A DNA stretch of 64,000 nt from contig CM054114.1 of NCBI GenBank assembly GCA_028673005.1, positions 23,275,369 through 23,339,368 on the forward strand, in the 5' to 3' direction. Below, piece by piece: positions 22,598 through 35,655 of this stretch (position 1 is its first letter; each line of letters begins with the position of its first letter). The DNA comes from Tanypteryx hageni. Its lineage: Eukaryota; Arthropoda; Insecta; Odonata; Petaluridae. Below the pieces are notes generated by a model that saw only the letters and a program-made list of their open reading frames with translations, was not told the DNA's origin and made no database searches. The position numbers and the translations under genes are program-made.

Positions 22598-22631
22598 CCT
22601 GTCTTCGGACAGAAGCATGATGATGATGATT
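22598..22631 (+). repeat. RTE 3' hairpin (UUCG loop) and (ATG)n tail
   Basis: Three bases after the stop, CTGTC-TTCG-GACAG (599-603/608-612 of the 22 kb block) forms a five-pair stem with a C(UUCG)G tetraloop, followed by AAGC and (ATG)4. The minus-strand copy at 24104 has CTGTC-TACT-GACAG and the same tail, so stem conservation with a changed loop suggests an RT recognition signal. Confidence 0.7.
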
Positions 22632-22634
22632 TTC

Positions 22635-24060
22635 TTGAAGATTTAAAATATTTTGTATGATAATTAGAAGAGTAATGATTAGCTCAGTATGATCAGAGGT
22701 TTTTTGAAAGTGAAAATAGTGGTGCAAGTTTGGCAGAAGTATGATGGAAGAGGGAGAATGACAATTATTAGCAATTTAAACTTAATATTGAACCCAAAAC
22801 ATTACAAATTTTGTCCAACTTATGCATTATATTCTTTTTTGTATCATATTATCTATTTTTATTTCATCCTAGCAAAGACCTATTAACTTTTATCATACGG
22901 CAATCATTTACAATGGTGCTTCCTCATGGCCAGACATTTTTTACTATCAGAGTTCAAAGAACATACATTATGTTAAATTTGAATATTTCCTAAAATATTA
23001 ATCGAGATCAATTCAAATAAAAAGCATAATAAAAACAAATTCCTTATATATTTCTCACTATTAATTTTGTGAAAAAATTTATCAACATTTTAATTCGATG
23101 AATTAATTATAAATAATCCTAAAAATAAGAAAACAATCAAATTAAAAGAAATAAACTGAGAAGATATACACATTTTTTAGAGTAAAATTATCAAACTTTG
23201 TTTGATGTGTGTGATATTACACTGTGCTATGGCTCAAGCATCTTTTAAAATAAAAGTTTTAATTACTAAATAAACAAATTAAAAAATTCACAAAAATCAC
23301 TTTTTCACCATCTCAAATGTAACCTTCCCCCTATACCTAAAATTTACACCCAAAACAAAACTTGAATTATTTTCTATACATAACAAAACGCATTGAAATA
23401 AAAAGTTAATAAACCATTAAAACTTTACATTTGTGTGGTAAATGCGGAAACATGGGTCTATACAGAGGCCCATGTCACATTTGGTGCACTTGAATCTTGT
23501 TCCCACTCTTTTTTATTTGCCGAACGCACATGACAATGTAAATGTGAACACTTGACTGGCCAATGTGCTGAATGTATCACTTCCAGTCTTGTTTTTTGTT
23601 CAGATTAGGAAACTCGACCTACTCTTGGGGAGGAGGAGGAGACAGTTACCATGCAACCATAAAGGTAGGAGAGAGAAATGACTGTGACTGGCGTATGGCA
23701 TACAAATGAGAAATGAGAAAATACAGATTGTTACAAAATGTTTGCATTTATTCCTCCTTCAGAAATACATATGCAGTTCAATTTCCACCAGCTACTACTT
23801 ATAATCGACTATTTTGTCAGAGAAAAAAAACTTAATGAAATTAAGGCATATTTACATTGAAGTTACTTTGTTAAAATGAACGAATGGTTGGATCTTTTCA
23901 CAAAATATACAGTTAAACACTTATAACATAACATAGTAAAAAAGGAACTATTAGAACCAATAAGGACTGAGCGATATCTGAAATGAGTAAACGCACTGCG
24001 TCGGCATATGGCACTGCTCTGCTGTAAGCGTGTGTATATATGTATACGTATGTGTGTATA
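22635..24060. other. no recognised gene
   Basis: Strongly AT-rich. Short frames at 22689-22993 carry no motif. Confidence 0.5.
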
Positions 24061-24064
24061 TATA

Positions 24065-24072
24065 TGTATGTA

Positions 24073-24103
<31 letters not shown>
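24065..24103. repeat. (TA)n microsatellite
   Basis: TA array running directly into the (ATC)n tail of the minus-strand RTE fragment. Confidence 0.95.
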
Positions 24104-24215
24104 CATCATCATCATAGGTAGTCTGTCAGTAGACAGGTCCATGATTATTCTTGGTTAAACCTGGTTCTCCATATACTCCTATTTTCTGCTGTCCTCTTTA
24201 TATCTTGATATTTAT
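24104..24215 (-). mobile_element. 5'-truncated RTE LINE, 3' terminal ~110 bp
   Basis: Read on the minus strand it encodes YQDIKRTAENRSIWRTRFNQ and a stop, the C-terminus of the RTE ORF. It is followed by the CTGTC-TACT-GACAG hairpin (24123-24136) and an ATGATGATG tail. A typical dead-on-arrival insertion. Confidence 0.8.
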
Positions 24216-24254
24216 ATATATATAACAACTTACGGAAAAGGAAAGGTAAAATGA

Positions 24255-26030
<1,776 letters not shown>

Positions 26031-26175
26031 ATTTTTACCATACTAATATAATTACCTCTCTTTGAAACTCCTTCAGTTCTTCCTTCTTTCTCCTTTCAAA
26101 GAAGCCAGCCTGAAATGATAAACCAAGTAGCATACATACATAGTACAATCCTGCATCAGACACCTTATAAAAAGT

Positions 26176-27000
26176 TATACACACACACACACACACATTA
26201 TTTTCCGCTGTCCTCTTCTTATCTTGATAACTCTCCTTCCCTTTCAAATCGTCTATCAGCTGAACACTTTTCCTACCTCTTTCCCTTTTCCCATCTAGTT
26301 TTCCTTCTAACACGTCTTTAATCATACTCTCTCTCCTCAGGTAATGTCCAACCCAGTTAGCCTTCCTCTTTCTGATAGTCTGTATAATCATTCGCTTCTC
26401 TCCTATTCTTCGTAGCACTTCATCGTTTTTCATCCTATCTGTCCATTTTATCTTCAGCATTCTCCTCCAAGTCCACATTTCAAAGCTTTCCAAGTATTTG
26501 ATGTCATTTTTCCTTAGCGTCCATGTTTCTGCCCCATACAATGCTATACTCCATACGTAGCATTTTATCAACTTCTTGCGGATATCTTCCCTTATATTCC
26601 CTGTAAGTCGTTGTTTCTTTCTCCTGAAAGCTGCTTTTGCTTTTCCTATTCTAGTTTTGATCTCATCCGTACATTTTGCCTCTCATGTTATGATACTTCC
26701 AAGGTATTTATATTCTGAAACTTGTTCTAATGGCTTTCCCCCAATAGTTATGTTCAGATTCTCTTCTTTACCCGATATTCGAATGACCTTGGATTTTTCT
26801 GTATTTATTTCCATACCGTATTTTCTACCAGTTATCACTAGTCTATTTATCATTTTTTGTAGCTCCTCTTCCTTTCTTGCTAGAAGTACTTGATCATCTG
26901 CGTATTTTACTGTTCTTATAATCCTTTCTCCAATTTTGAAATCCCCTGTGCCTTCTAAAGCTTCTTGCATTAGACTTTCTCCATATATATTGAATAGAAA
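26176..27000 (-). pseudogene. RTE LINE reverse transcriptase C-terminal half
   Basis: Minus-strand copy, truncated at its 5' side near 27000. It reads MQEALEG, VKYADDQVLLARKEEE (catalytic YADD intact), KPLEQVSEYKYLGSIIT, a stop at 26680-26682 (TGA where the family has Arg, a CGA-to-TGA change), KCTDEIKTRIGKAKAAF, SIALYGAETWTLRKND, KRKANWVGHYLRR and SYQDKKRTAEN. The 3' end is a (TG)n repeat at 26179-26197 instead of the (ATG)n tail of other copies, and the terminal hairpin is absent. Confidence 0.88.
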
Positions 27001-29450
27001 CCTTCACATAAAATGAGACTTCTTACCTAAGTGACATGAGTTCGACTCCAGAAATTCCGAAAGTTGTGTTTTTTCCCATAAGAAAAGCATTGCGCCATAT
27101 TGGTAAATTAATTATGGGCACTTGCCGGTAAGCTAGAAAAATGAAATTTTCAGTGTTGCTAGATGGCCGCAATATCTATTAGGAATTTTTGTCACTTTTG
27201 CTTACACTGTCTTGGGTTCGACTCCCGAGACCCCGGAATATCTCCCCTAAGTTAGCTTGGGAAAAGGTTTTCCCAGTGTGTAGACCAATCTAATAGGTTT
27301 AGGAAGCTGAAATTTTGCAGGTTTATAGGACATTTGTCATAACCAATTATAAAAGTCGAAATTTTTAAAATTGTGAATTTTAGGGGTTGTTTTAACCCCA
27401 TTCGAACATTAAACTTTAATAATTTTTTAGGTACAACGGGATGAGCTAGGAAGCTGCAATTTTCAAATTATCTACAGAACAGCGCATTTGCACAAATAAA
27501 AATTTCAATCTCTCCATATATATATATATTGCGGCAACCGTTAAAAATGTTTAAATTTTAACCAATTAGAAAAATATTATTTTACTTCTAAAAGTGCTAC
27601 AGCTTCAAAATTTGGCTCAAATGTGTAGCATTAGTACCCCATCATGGGGAAAGTGTAAAATGTTTAAAATTGCAACTTTTGGGGATTGTTGTCAACTATA
27701 ATTTTTTTTGTGGGTAAAACGAAAATCGCTGCGGAGGTGAAATCTTTAGAAATAAAAAAATATTTGTAATGATGAAATATCTGTCTGAGAAATGATTGCT
27801 TTTTCAAGGTGAGGTGATATGCTTGCAGAATGCAAGCACCAACTACTAGTATGTTATATCCTCCTCCTCTGTAAGAGTCGTTGATATATAATGATAGGAG
27901 GATACTAATGTCCAGCCCAAACTACTAGAGTTGGAGAGCGGAAAGTTTCAGTTTTTGTAGATATGATGGAGAAACCTTCAGATAAAATGAAACTTCTTAC
28001 CCAAGTGACATGAGTTCGACACCAGAAATTCCGAAATTTGCGTTTTTTCCTCTAAGAAAAGCATTGCGCCATATTTTTAAATTAATAATGGGCACTTGCC
28101 AGTAAGCTAGAATGATGAAATTTTCAGTGTTACTAGACGGCCACAATATGTATTAGGAATTATTGTCACTTTTTCTTACAGTGTCTTGGGTTCGACTCCA
28201 GTGACCCCGGAATATCTCCCATAAGTTAACATGGGAAAACGAAATCCAGTGTGTAGACCAATGTAATAAGTTTAGGAAGCTGAATTTTGCAATAACCAAC
28301 TATAAAAATAAAAAATTTTAAAATTGAAAATTACAGGGGTTGTTTTAACCCCATATGAACATTAAAGTTTAATAATTTTTTAGGTATTACGGGATGAGCT
28401 AGGAAGCTGCAATTTTCAAATTATTTACAGAACAGCGCATTTGCACAAATAAATATTTCAATCTCTCCATATATATATTGCGGCAACCGTTAAAAATGTT
28501 TAAATTTTAAACATATAGAAAAATATTATTTTACTTCTAGAAGTGCTACAACTTTAAAATTTGGCTCAAATGTGTAGCATTAGTACCCCATAATGGGGAA
28601 AGTGTAAAATGTTTAAAATTGCAACATTTGGGGATTGTTTTAAACTATTATTTTTACGTGGGAAAAACGAAAATCGCTGCGGAGGTGAAATCTTTAGAAT
28701 TAATAGAATACTTGTAATGATGAAATATCACTCTGAAAAATTAATGTTTTTTCAAGGTGAGATGAAATGCTTGCAGTATGCAAGCACCTTCTACTAGTAT
28801 GTTATATCCTCCTCCTCTGTAAGAGTCGTCGACATATAATGATAGCAAGAGAATACTAATGTTTAGGCCTTTCCAGATAAGCTGGAGATTTGAATTTTTT
28901 TCATAGGTAGAATTTTGTGCAAAACCGACTAGAAAAAACGAAAATCTTTAAAAAGTGCAACAATGCTGCCGCTAAAAATTCGCAATTGTTTAAACAAATT
29001 TTCAAGGTTAATATATTTCCGAATGTGCCACGGAGTTGAAATTTTTTTTATAAGTAGAATTCTTAAAAAAATGAAATAGGGATTATTCAAATTTTGATAT
29101 TTTAATTTGTTTGGCAGTTAAAAATTCTTAAAGTTTAAAGAAATAGATAGCTGTTTAGGTACTATGAGATGAGCTAGGAAGCTGAAATTTTCAAATTATT
29201 TACAGTATAGTATATTTGCACAAATAAACATTTCAATTTTACCATATATGTATTGCGGCGGCCGTTAAAAATTATTTAAATTTAAACAATTAGAAAAATA
29301 TTATTTTATTTCTAGAAGTGCTACAAGTTTAAAATTTGGCTAAAATGTGTAGCATTAGAACCTTATAATGAAGAAAGTGTAAAATTTTTAAAATTGCGAC
29401 ATTTGGAGATTGTTTTAAACTATTATTCTTACATGTGGGAAATCAACTCT
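27000..29450. repeat. tandem array with ~950-970-bp unit (2 full, 1 partial copies)
   Basis: Unit 1 starts at AACCTTCACATAAAATGAG (27000) and unit 2 at AACCTTCAGATAAAATGAA (27971); they align throughout. The anchor GATGAGCTAGGAAGCTG recurs at about 27439, 28394 and 29169, so the third unit is shorter and more diverged. Each of the first two units holds two B-box-like motifs (AGTTCGACTCC, then GGTTCGACTCC about 165 bp later). No frame exceeds 62 codons. Confidence 0.9.
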
Positions 29451-30070
29451 AAACTGCCTTCAAATATTCTCAACTCAAAATTATTCAAGTAAGAAAGTTT
29501 CACACCCCTTCAAAAAACTTGATCGCAGTTGCAGCTCCATCCCTTTAACCTTTAAATATCAAAATGGCATGGTGTGCCAGCAAATTTATGGGTAAGCCTG
29601 CTAAACGGCACACCCGTGGCCCGCAAAGTTGCGAGGCAGCTCACATATGTGGTTTTTGTCATAGAATCAAAATAGTAATAGGAGACGAAAGGCCAGACAT
29701 CTTTCTTTTCCTCCTCCTCTCCCAAGGCCGAAGTTCTTATGGATTGGGGGAATGGAGGGTAAACAAACACTCGAGAGAGCCTGTCTCAAAATATAGGCCT
29801 CCAATATGAGACAGTCTTTCAGAACCTAAGAGATGCATTAAACTGAACCCCAGGTCTGAGACCTACCCAAAGGTCCCTTTATTATTTTCTTCTTTCTTTT
29901 GCATATCTGCATTTTACCACATTTACATTCATCCATTTGCAGACCACGAAGCAGAGCGAGAGTAGACTCATGCATGCAAAATTTCAGTAGCTGTTTATCC
30001 ATTTATTTTTTAATGATTACTTTATTTTTATATAATTATTTCGTAGTTATATATATTTTTGTAATTATTT
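29451..30070. other. no recognised gene
   Basis: Includes a moderately GC-rich block (29560-29830) with two short overlapping frames on opposite strands and a hairpin TGTCTC...GAGACA near 29790. No identity assigned. Confidence 0.4.
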
Positions 30071-30296
30071 TTGGAAATGGGCCCCAAGGATATAGAGGAA
30101 GTCTTTGTTAATTCGGATTCTGACGCGTACGAAGGTGGTGTGGAAGGTGGTGCGGAAAGCGGTAGCGATGGCATGGAGGAGCCTGAGGATGATGGCTCAG
30201 CAAGGAGTAATGATTCATCTAAATGGAAATCTCCACATGAAGGCAGAAGACGAAAGATCGATGTGCACCCTTTTACTGCGGGGCCGAGTGGAATGA
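30071..30296 (+). pseudogene. piggyBac-family transposase N-terminal fragment
   Basis: An acidic start (ESGSDGMEEPEDD, SDSD) leads into KIDVHPFTAGPSGM. This matches the HPFxGxxG segment at the start of the DDE_Tnp_1_7 domain of PGBD4-like piggyBac proteins. Nothing of the catalytic core follows before the frame decays, and no TTAA-bounded TIR was found. Confidence 0.5.
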
Positions 30297-30745
30297 ATAC
30301 TTGTACTATTATTGTATTTGCATTTTATTGCATTGATCCAAATTTGAATTCCAATACTATATTTTGACATGTTTATTTCCTCTAATAGGCAGCATCATGT
30401 AATTTTGCAATATGTGAACAATAGATTGCTTTTTATATGAACATTTTATCATGAATAGTTTATTAGACATGCAGTTTTTTTAGAATGTAAACATATTTTT
30501 AAATACCCCAAAATAAATCCGGCTGATAGAACCTACTAGCAGGCATTTAAATCTGGAGGATAAAGGTTAATTGAATGCACCTGCGATCATAGCTGCATCC
30601 AGTTTGATCATCTATCCCTTTAATTGCACTAATCAAGTTTAATAGGCATTGCGTGCATTTCTTTAATTGACCAGGCAATCGCAGATGCAACCGTTGCGAA
30701 GCATTGGGATACGTCACTTTTGCACATGAACCTTCCTTTCGATGG
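30297..30745. other. no recognised gene
   Basis: AT-rich spacer between the piggyBac fragment and the Tc1/mariner element. Confidence 0.4.
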
Positions 30746-32040
30746 ACAGGGTGATTCAAAAGTCCCCGAACTATAAATTTTTTAAATTGTTTGCTGTTGT
30801 TGGTTTTGGTATGTACGGGTGACCTTGGCGAACATGCTGCAGTGGCGACATCACCGCCTGCCAGTGCGCATGCCTGGGAGTCGGCTGGAAATGTTAGTCA
30901 GTCCGCCATGAGTCTCAGGCAAGAACAGAGGGTTGCTTTGCTGGAAGCTTATTTTACAGAAAAATCTTATCAACGTTGCATCCACTTGTTTCAAGAGAAG
31001 TTCCCTGTTGCTCCTATTCCAGGGAAAACAACAGTGTATGATCTTGTGCATTTTCGTGACTCTGGTAGTATTAAGGATAGGCAGAGAAGCGGCCGACCGT
31101 CCGTGTTAATGTTCGTGATAATGCCTGCGTTTACCGAGCATGTTCAACAGGTCCTGCAGCACTCTCCCGGCAAGTCACTTTGGCGGTTGTCACAGCAGGT
31201 TGGAGCATCTTATTCAGCCTGCCAAAGGGTTACTAAACGTTTGAAGCTAGGGCCATACCGAGTTCGAGAAGTGCAAGAGCTTCGCCCACTGGAACCAGGA
31301 AAGCATGTTGCCTATTACAAATGGTTTAGGAGATTCACTTGCAAAAATGAGATTATCCAACTTAACATGACTTTCTTCAATGATGAGGCTTGATTTCATT
31401 TAAATGGGTATGTCAATAGCCAGAACACTTGCATCTGGGCTGCGCTTAATCCTCACACACTGCATGAGGTCCCACTTCACCAGCTGAAAGTTGGAGTGTG
31501 GTGTGCCATGTCTAGGTGGCGAATTGTGGGACCAATTTTTTTTCGATACAACTGTTAATTCAGAAGTGTACTTGTTAGACATCATCCATCAATTTGTAGC
31601 CATGCTGGAAGCTGATGAGCATTATTGTTGGTTCCAACAAGACGGCATAACTTGCCACAAGTCCAATGAAACAATCGAGAAGCTCCATGTGTTCTTTGAT
31701 GATCGATTAATCTCGAAAAATCTTTGGCCACCTCGCTCACTGGACTTGATTCCTCCAGATTTCTTTTTGTGGGGCTATCTGAAGGAGACAGTGTATTGCA
31801 ACAATCCTAGAATGCTGCAGGACATGCGGAGCAACATCAACAAAGCTGTGAGGGACATCCCAGTCAACGTACTGAAAAGAGTTTCCACCAACATGTGTCA
31901 TCGTGTGAATGTGTCTTTTACAAAATGGTGGATATTTCCAGCATCTTTTGTAAACTTCAGTAAAGGTTTCAATGTACAAAATCTATTGAATTTAAATAAA
32001 TCTTTTTAATCAGAGCTCGGGGACTTTTGAATCACCCTGT
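30746..32040 (+). mobile_element. Tc1/mariner-superfamily transposon (DUF4817 type)
   Basis: CAGGGTGATTCAAAAGTCCC begins the left end at 30747 and is mirrored perfectly for at least 23 bp at 32017-32039. The outer A/T extends the pair by one. The right end is followed by TATATA, but the left flank (ATGG) shows no TA duplication. The transposase fills the interior in + orientation. Confidence 0.92.
30908..32009 (+). pseudogene. Tc1/mariner transposase with DUF4817 N-terminus, two lesions
   Basis: The start is MSLRQEQRVALLEAYF, an N-terminal helix-turn-helix region. A second HTH covers SGRPSV to QRVTKRLKL. The first catalytic Asp is in FFNDEA, directly followed by TGA (31391-31393) where Trp is usual. 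A one-base slip in the T8 run near 31539 separates VWCAMSRWRIVGPIFF from FDTTVNSEVYLLDII. The second Asp is in CWFQQDG, the third in WPPRSLDLIPPDFFLWGY. It ends LLNLNKSF, close to the TIR. The enzyme would cut and paste DNA at TA. Only a nonsense codon and a homopolymer slip break it, so the copy is young. Confidence 0.9.
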
Positions 32041-33930
32041 ATATACAGCGTGAAAGCATGTATTTATGCATTATGGATCAGCTTCTTGACTGTAGTATCC
32101 ACCCACTTTGTGAATACGGCACCCTTTACTGCCTCTGCCTAGTTTGCTGGCAAGAAGATGCTCAGTACCAATATATTTATCTTCTGGATGGAGAAACCAT
32201 TGTTATCAACCCAACCCGCCACTGAGATCTCAGAAGAAGTCACCGAGAACCGTAAGGCACTACCTATACCACTACCTATACCACTACCTACGCCACTACC
32301 TACGCCACCACCTATGCCGTTGCCATCGTCTATGCAGTCACTGCTGGCCCATACTGCATCGTCATCGTTGTTGTTGTTATCAGCTGTAAGTCATTACTTT
32401 ATTCATTTTTAACAACATTTAAAATCATTTGCAAATATTCCCAGCTGAAACATATCATATTCGGTTCATTTGTGGAGGAAATGCCAGATAGCGACGATGA
32501 ACAAAAAACACCTAGGCCTTCTAGGCAATCTCTTTTTGAAGCTGGGGTAATATATATCTTGGCATTAGATTGATTTGATGATGTACCAGTAAACAATTTT
32601 AAATTTGCATCATACTACTCAACTAATTTAATCTGAATTTATTTCCCCATTTTAGACGGACGCATTGAAAAAAAATTGAGACCGCTGAGTTGTGGTTATG
32701 GCCCATTGCCATTTATGAAGGTGGAAGAATTACAAGAGGGGCAGCATCACAGAATTATTGAACTAGAGTCAATGGCAATGAGGTATGGGCAAGCGGTGAT
32801 GGCAACTATGACAAAAGGGGAGGAAGATCCCAGTTGGAGAAGGAAGGTCTTCCTTGCCAAACGATATTAAAATGTATTGACAACTGAGGACAAAATTATA
32901 TAACCAAAGTACGGAAATGTTTATATTAACCAGAAAAAATAATACATTAACAAACCTAACAGAATAGTATAGCATTAACCAGTGAGAATATTTGATTTCA
33001 TTTTTGCCAATCAGTCACATAAACTCCAATAGATAAATAAACTTGTTCAAACCTGTCTTATTTCATTTTATTTAATACCTTAAAACTTCATATTCCTACC
33101 ATATGCAGGCTCAGCATTTCTATAATCTTACAGTTAGAGTGCTTCATTCAGATTTGAGACTTGACAGACATGTGCATAAAGTGGGTTTCTCAAAAAAAAG
33201 ATCTTCTACGCATCAGATAGCTCTCCAAAGCGCAAACAGTAAGTTCTCAACTTTTAAATTATTTTGCATTAACTCCACTCTCAAATCATACCTTTTCACA
33301 AGTATCATTATTTTTCTATTACCCTAAGGTTATGGATGCGACAGTGGATAGAGTTGGAGTTGCAATCGCCTCCTATGGAGGAGTAAAAAATATGCATGAG
33401 GAAAACATACAGTATCTCCCATTTCAGTATATGGCGATTTATCACTCTTGGGAAATATTGGAAAGATTCCCAGATTACGCCAGAAACTGAATTAACTTTG
33501 ATGAATATAGCCTCTGCTTTGAACATTATAACAAAGGAGTGATCCAGATTAATGGACCACCACCAATTAAAAAAGATTGTTATGAGTGTAAAATCTCCAA
33601 CAGAAAAAATGGGTTTTCTAATAAAAATGGATTGTCAATAAATAAACTTGTTCAAACCTGTCTGATTTCGTTTTATTTAAAACCTAAAAAAACTTCATAT
33701 TTCCACCATGCGCATTTCTCACAGAGAGAGAGAAAACAATATTTCCACAAAAGGTTGTTCCCGCAAATAGATGGTGATTCTGTGCATTTCTAAGGACTGC
33801 CAGAGAGGAGGTAACGACATAATGGGAATGAGGTAGGAAGGGAATGAAGAGAAACAATCATTGGAAGGAAGGTAATGTAATAAGATAGAAAACTGGAATG
33901 GGGGCCCAAAAGTATTACCATTTTTCCACC
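32041..33930 (+). other. possible exon fragments and duplicated AATAAA block, unassigned
   Basis: 32158-32412 encodes a Pro-Leu repeat from a 12-bp unit (CCACTACCTATA type) and ends at a GTAAGT donor near 32387. 32676-32870 (64 codons) and 33349-33489 (reading VGVAIASYGGVKNM...FPDYARN) are open. After the last two come near-identical blocks AATAAACTTGTTCAAACCTG (33034 and 33638, offset ~604 bp), each with AATAAA. This looks like a transcribed unit duplicated once. No domain is recognisable; a host or transposon accessory gene is possible. Confidence 0.3.
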
Positions 33931-34095
33931 AGATTAGAGATGCCAGATTAAACATGCCAGATTAGACATGCCAGATTAGACATGCCAGATTAGACATGCC
34001 AGATTAGACATGCCAGATTAGAGAAGCCAGATTAGAGAAGCCAGATTAGAGAAGCCAGATTAGACATGCCAGATTAGACATGCCAGATTAGACAT
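33928..34095. repeat. 14-bp minisatellite
   Basis: Unit ATGCCAGATTAGAC repeated about 12 times with a GAGAAG variant block in the middle. Confidence 0.97.
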
Positions 34096-34245
34096 GCCAG
34101 ATTAGAGAGAGAAAACCATTTTCCAGCCAGATTAGAGAGAGGAAACAATTTTCCAGCCAGATTAGAGAGGGAAAATAATTTTCCAGCCAGATTAGAGAGA
34201 GAAAACAATTTTCCAGCCAGATTAGAGAGAGAAAACCATTTTCCA
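34096..34245. repeat. 30-bp minisatellite derived from the 14-bp array
   Basis: Five units at exact 30-bp spacing (34096, 34126, 34156, 34186, 34216). Each consists of the 14-mer core GCCAGATTAGAGAG plus 16 bp (AGAAAACCATTTTCCA type). Confidence 0.97.
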
Positions 34246-34338
34246 GCCACTGAACCCATTTTTGATCGTCTTTTTAGATGGAGAAAACCATTTTACCACC
34301 ATAAACTTGGCAACACCGTTTTCCCTGCCAAAATGATC

Positions 34339-34415
34339 AACCAATCACAATTTACCACCAAAATGAATCAACCAGTCACAATTTACCACCAAAATGAATC
34401 AACCAATCAGCGATT
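34339..34415. repeat. 31-bp tandem repeat
   Basis: AACCAATCACAATTTACCAC and variants recur at 34339, 34370 and 34401 (period 31), with the third copy incomplete. Confidence 0.9.
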
Positions 34416-34514
34416 TACGAACGTCTTTTATTTGTTCATGTGATCGAATTATGATCATCTTTTGTTTTCAAAATGGCAGCTGTGCTGAAACTGGCTTTTC
34501 CTATACTACTGGCC

Positions 34515-35170
34515 TGGATACGTGGTGAAACCGATTCTCATGGACGAGTTAAACCAACGCGGACAAGTAGATCTCATGGACTTTCAGAGTTTACTGGATG
34601 GGGATTATAAATTAACCCTGCATTATCAAGTGCACCTGAGTAAATTTCACCTTATACATCCATTGGTGTTGAAATTGGCGACAGAGGTTGCCAGAATATT
34701 TGCTGAGCATCTTTTTAGACTTTGGGGTACCGCACGTATTGCAGTCAGATAATGGTAGAGAATTCACGGACAAAATAATAAGAGAGCTCAGCAAATTGTG
34801 GCCCAGGATGGTTTTGGTCAACGGGAGACCTCGATATCTGCAGAGTCAAGGGTCGGTCGAATGAAGCAAAGCCACGATGAAGTATGTGGGACAATAAGAC
34901 ACCGAATTGGAGATTGGGGTTGGGATTTGTTCAGTGGAGCATGAACACGACTTTCCACGAGGCCATCAAGACGACGCCATATCAGGCCATGTTTGGCTGC
35001 AAATCAAAGATCGGTTTGGGGACGTCTCTTTTGGCAGAATTTTCAGAAAAAATTGCAACTGATATTATGGAAGAGGAAATGGAGGATCTTATTATTGCCA
35101 ACACTCGGAAGGGGAAATTGCAGGACCATCTCACCGACAAATTGACAAAACACGAGAGGAGAAAATAGCT
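34515..35170 (+). pseudogene. retroviral-type integrase catalytic domain relic (Ginger or Gypsy-like)
   Basis: 34522-34740 reads NQRGQVDLMDFQSLLDGDYK (first catalytic Asp) and LHYQVHLSKFHLIH. After a slip the next frame gives HVLQSDNGREFT (second Asp) and PRYLQSQGSVE (catalytic Glu), followed by a stop. 34884-35168 then reads MWDNKTPNWRLGLGFVQW and TTPYQAMFGCKSKIGLGTSL. The D-D-E order is the rve integrase core as seen in KRAB-A-domain/Ginger-type and Gypsy integrases. No LTRs or RT were found nearby, which favours a Ginger-type or a solo domesticated-like remnant over an LTR element. Confidence 0.78.
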
Positions 35171-35266
35171 AGGCCATCTCACAGACAAATTGACAAACCT
35201 CAAGAAGAGGAAATAGTGGGACCATCTCACTGACAAATTGATGAACCTCAAGAAGAGGATGTCACA
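35123..35266 (+). repeat. 48-bp tandem repeat at the end of the integrase frame
   Basis: Three copies at 35123, 35171 and 35219 (GGACCATCTCAC...GACAAATTGA...GAAGAGGA). The first copy is the C-terminal coding sequence HLTDKLTKHERR. The period is 16 codons, so the amplification would have been frame-neutral before decay. Confidence 0.9.
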
Positions 35267-35655
35267 AGGCATTAAACGTTCTGAAAAAGGACAGCAAAAA
35301 ATTTAAATTTATAAGCCGAAAGAATGAGAAATATTAAGAAAAGGAAAGTGAAAGATAGGTGACTGCGTTAACCTTCACATTGTGCAATACGACCAAGGTA
35401 GAGGTGACTCCACTAATTTGATCGTTGTAGTCATGGATATCAAGGACGAAAAATTAAAGTTTGGAATGTAGAAAAAAGTATAAGAGTAATCGTTCGCAAG
35501 CTTTCCATAGCTAAAGGGCAGGTAATTCAAAGATGTGGATGTCACCAAAATTGCATGACAAGAATATGTCAATGCTTTAACCTCTTCCGTTATTTGCACG
35601 TATTAATGTGCAAAATTTTTGTTCCAAAAAATATTTTTGCATATATATATATATA
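35267..35655. other. no recognised gene
   Basis: Downstream of the integrase relic; ends in a short TA array into which the Tigger element inserted. Confidence 0.4.

Larger units (their letters stand above)
19330..22634 (+). mobile_element. nearly full-length RTE-clade LINE
   Basis: A ~300-bp 5' UTR precedes one long ORF (endonuclease then reverse transcriptase), then a very short 3' UTR with a hairpin and an (ATG)n tail, the architecture of RTE elements. The left boundary is approximate. Two other copies (minus strand, 24104 and 26198) share the RT C-terminus. Confidence 0.85.

Noticed and set aside
33928..34245. CRISPR-like array
   Set aside because: Units are contiguous with no unique spacers, in a eukaryotic context.
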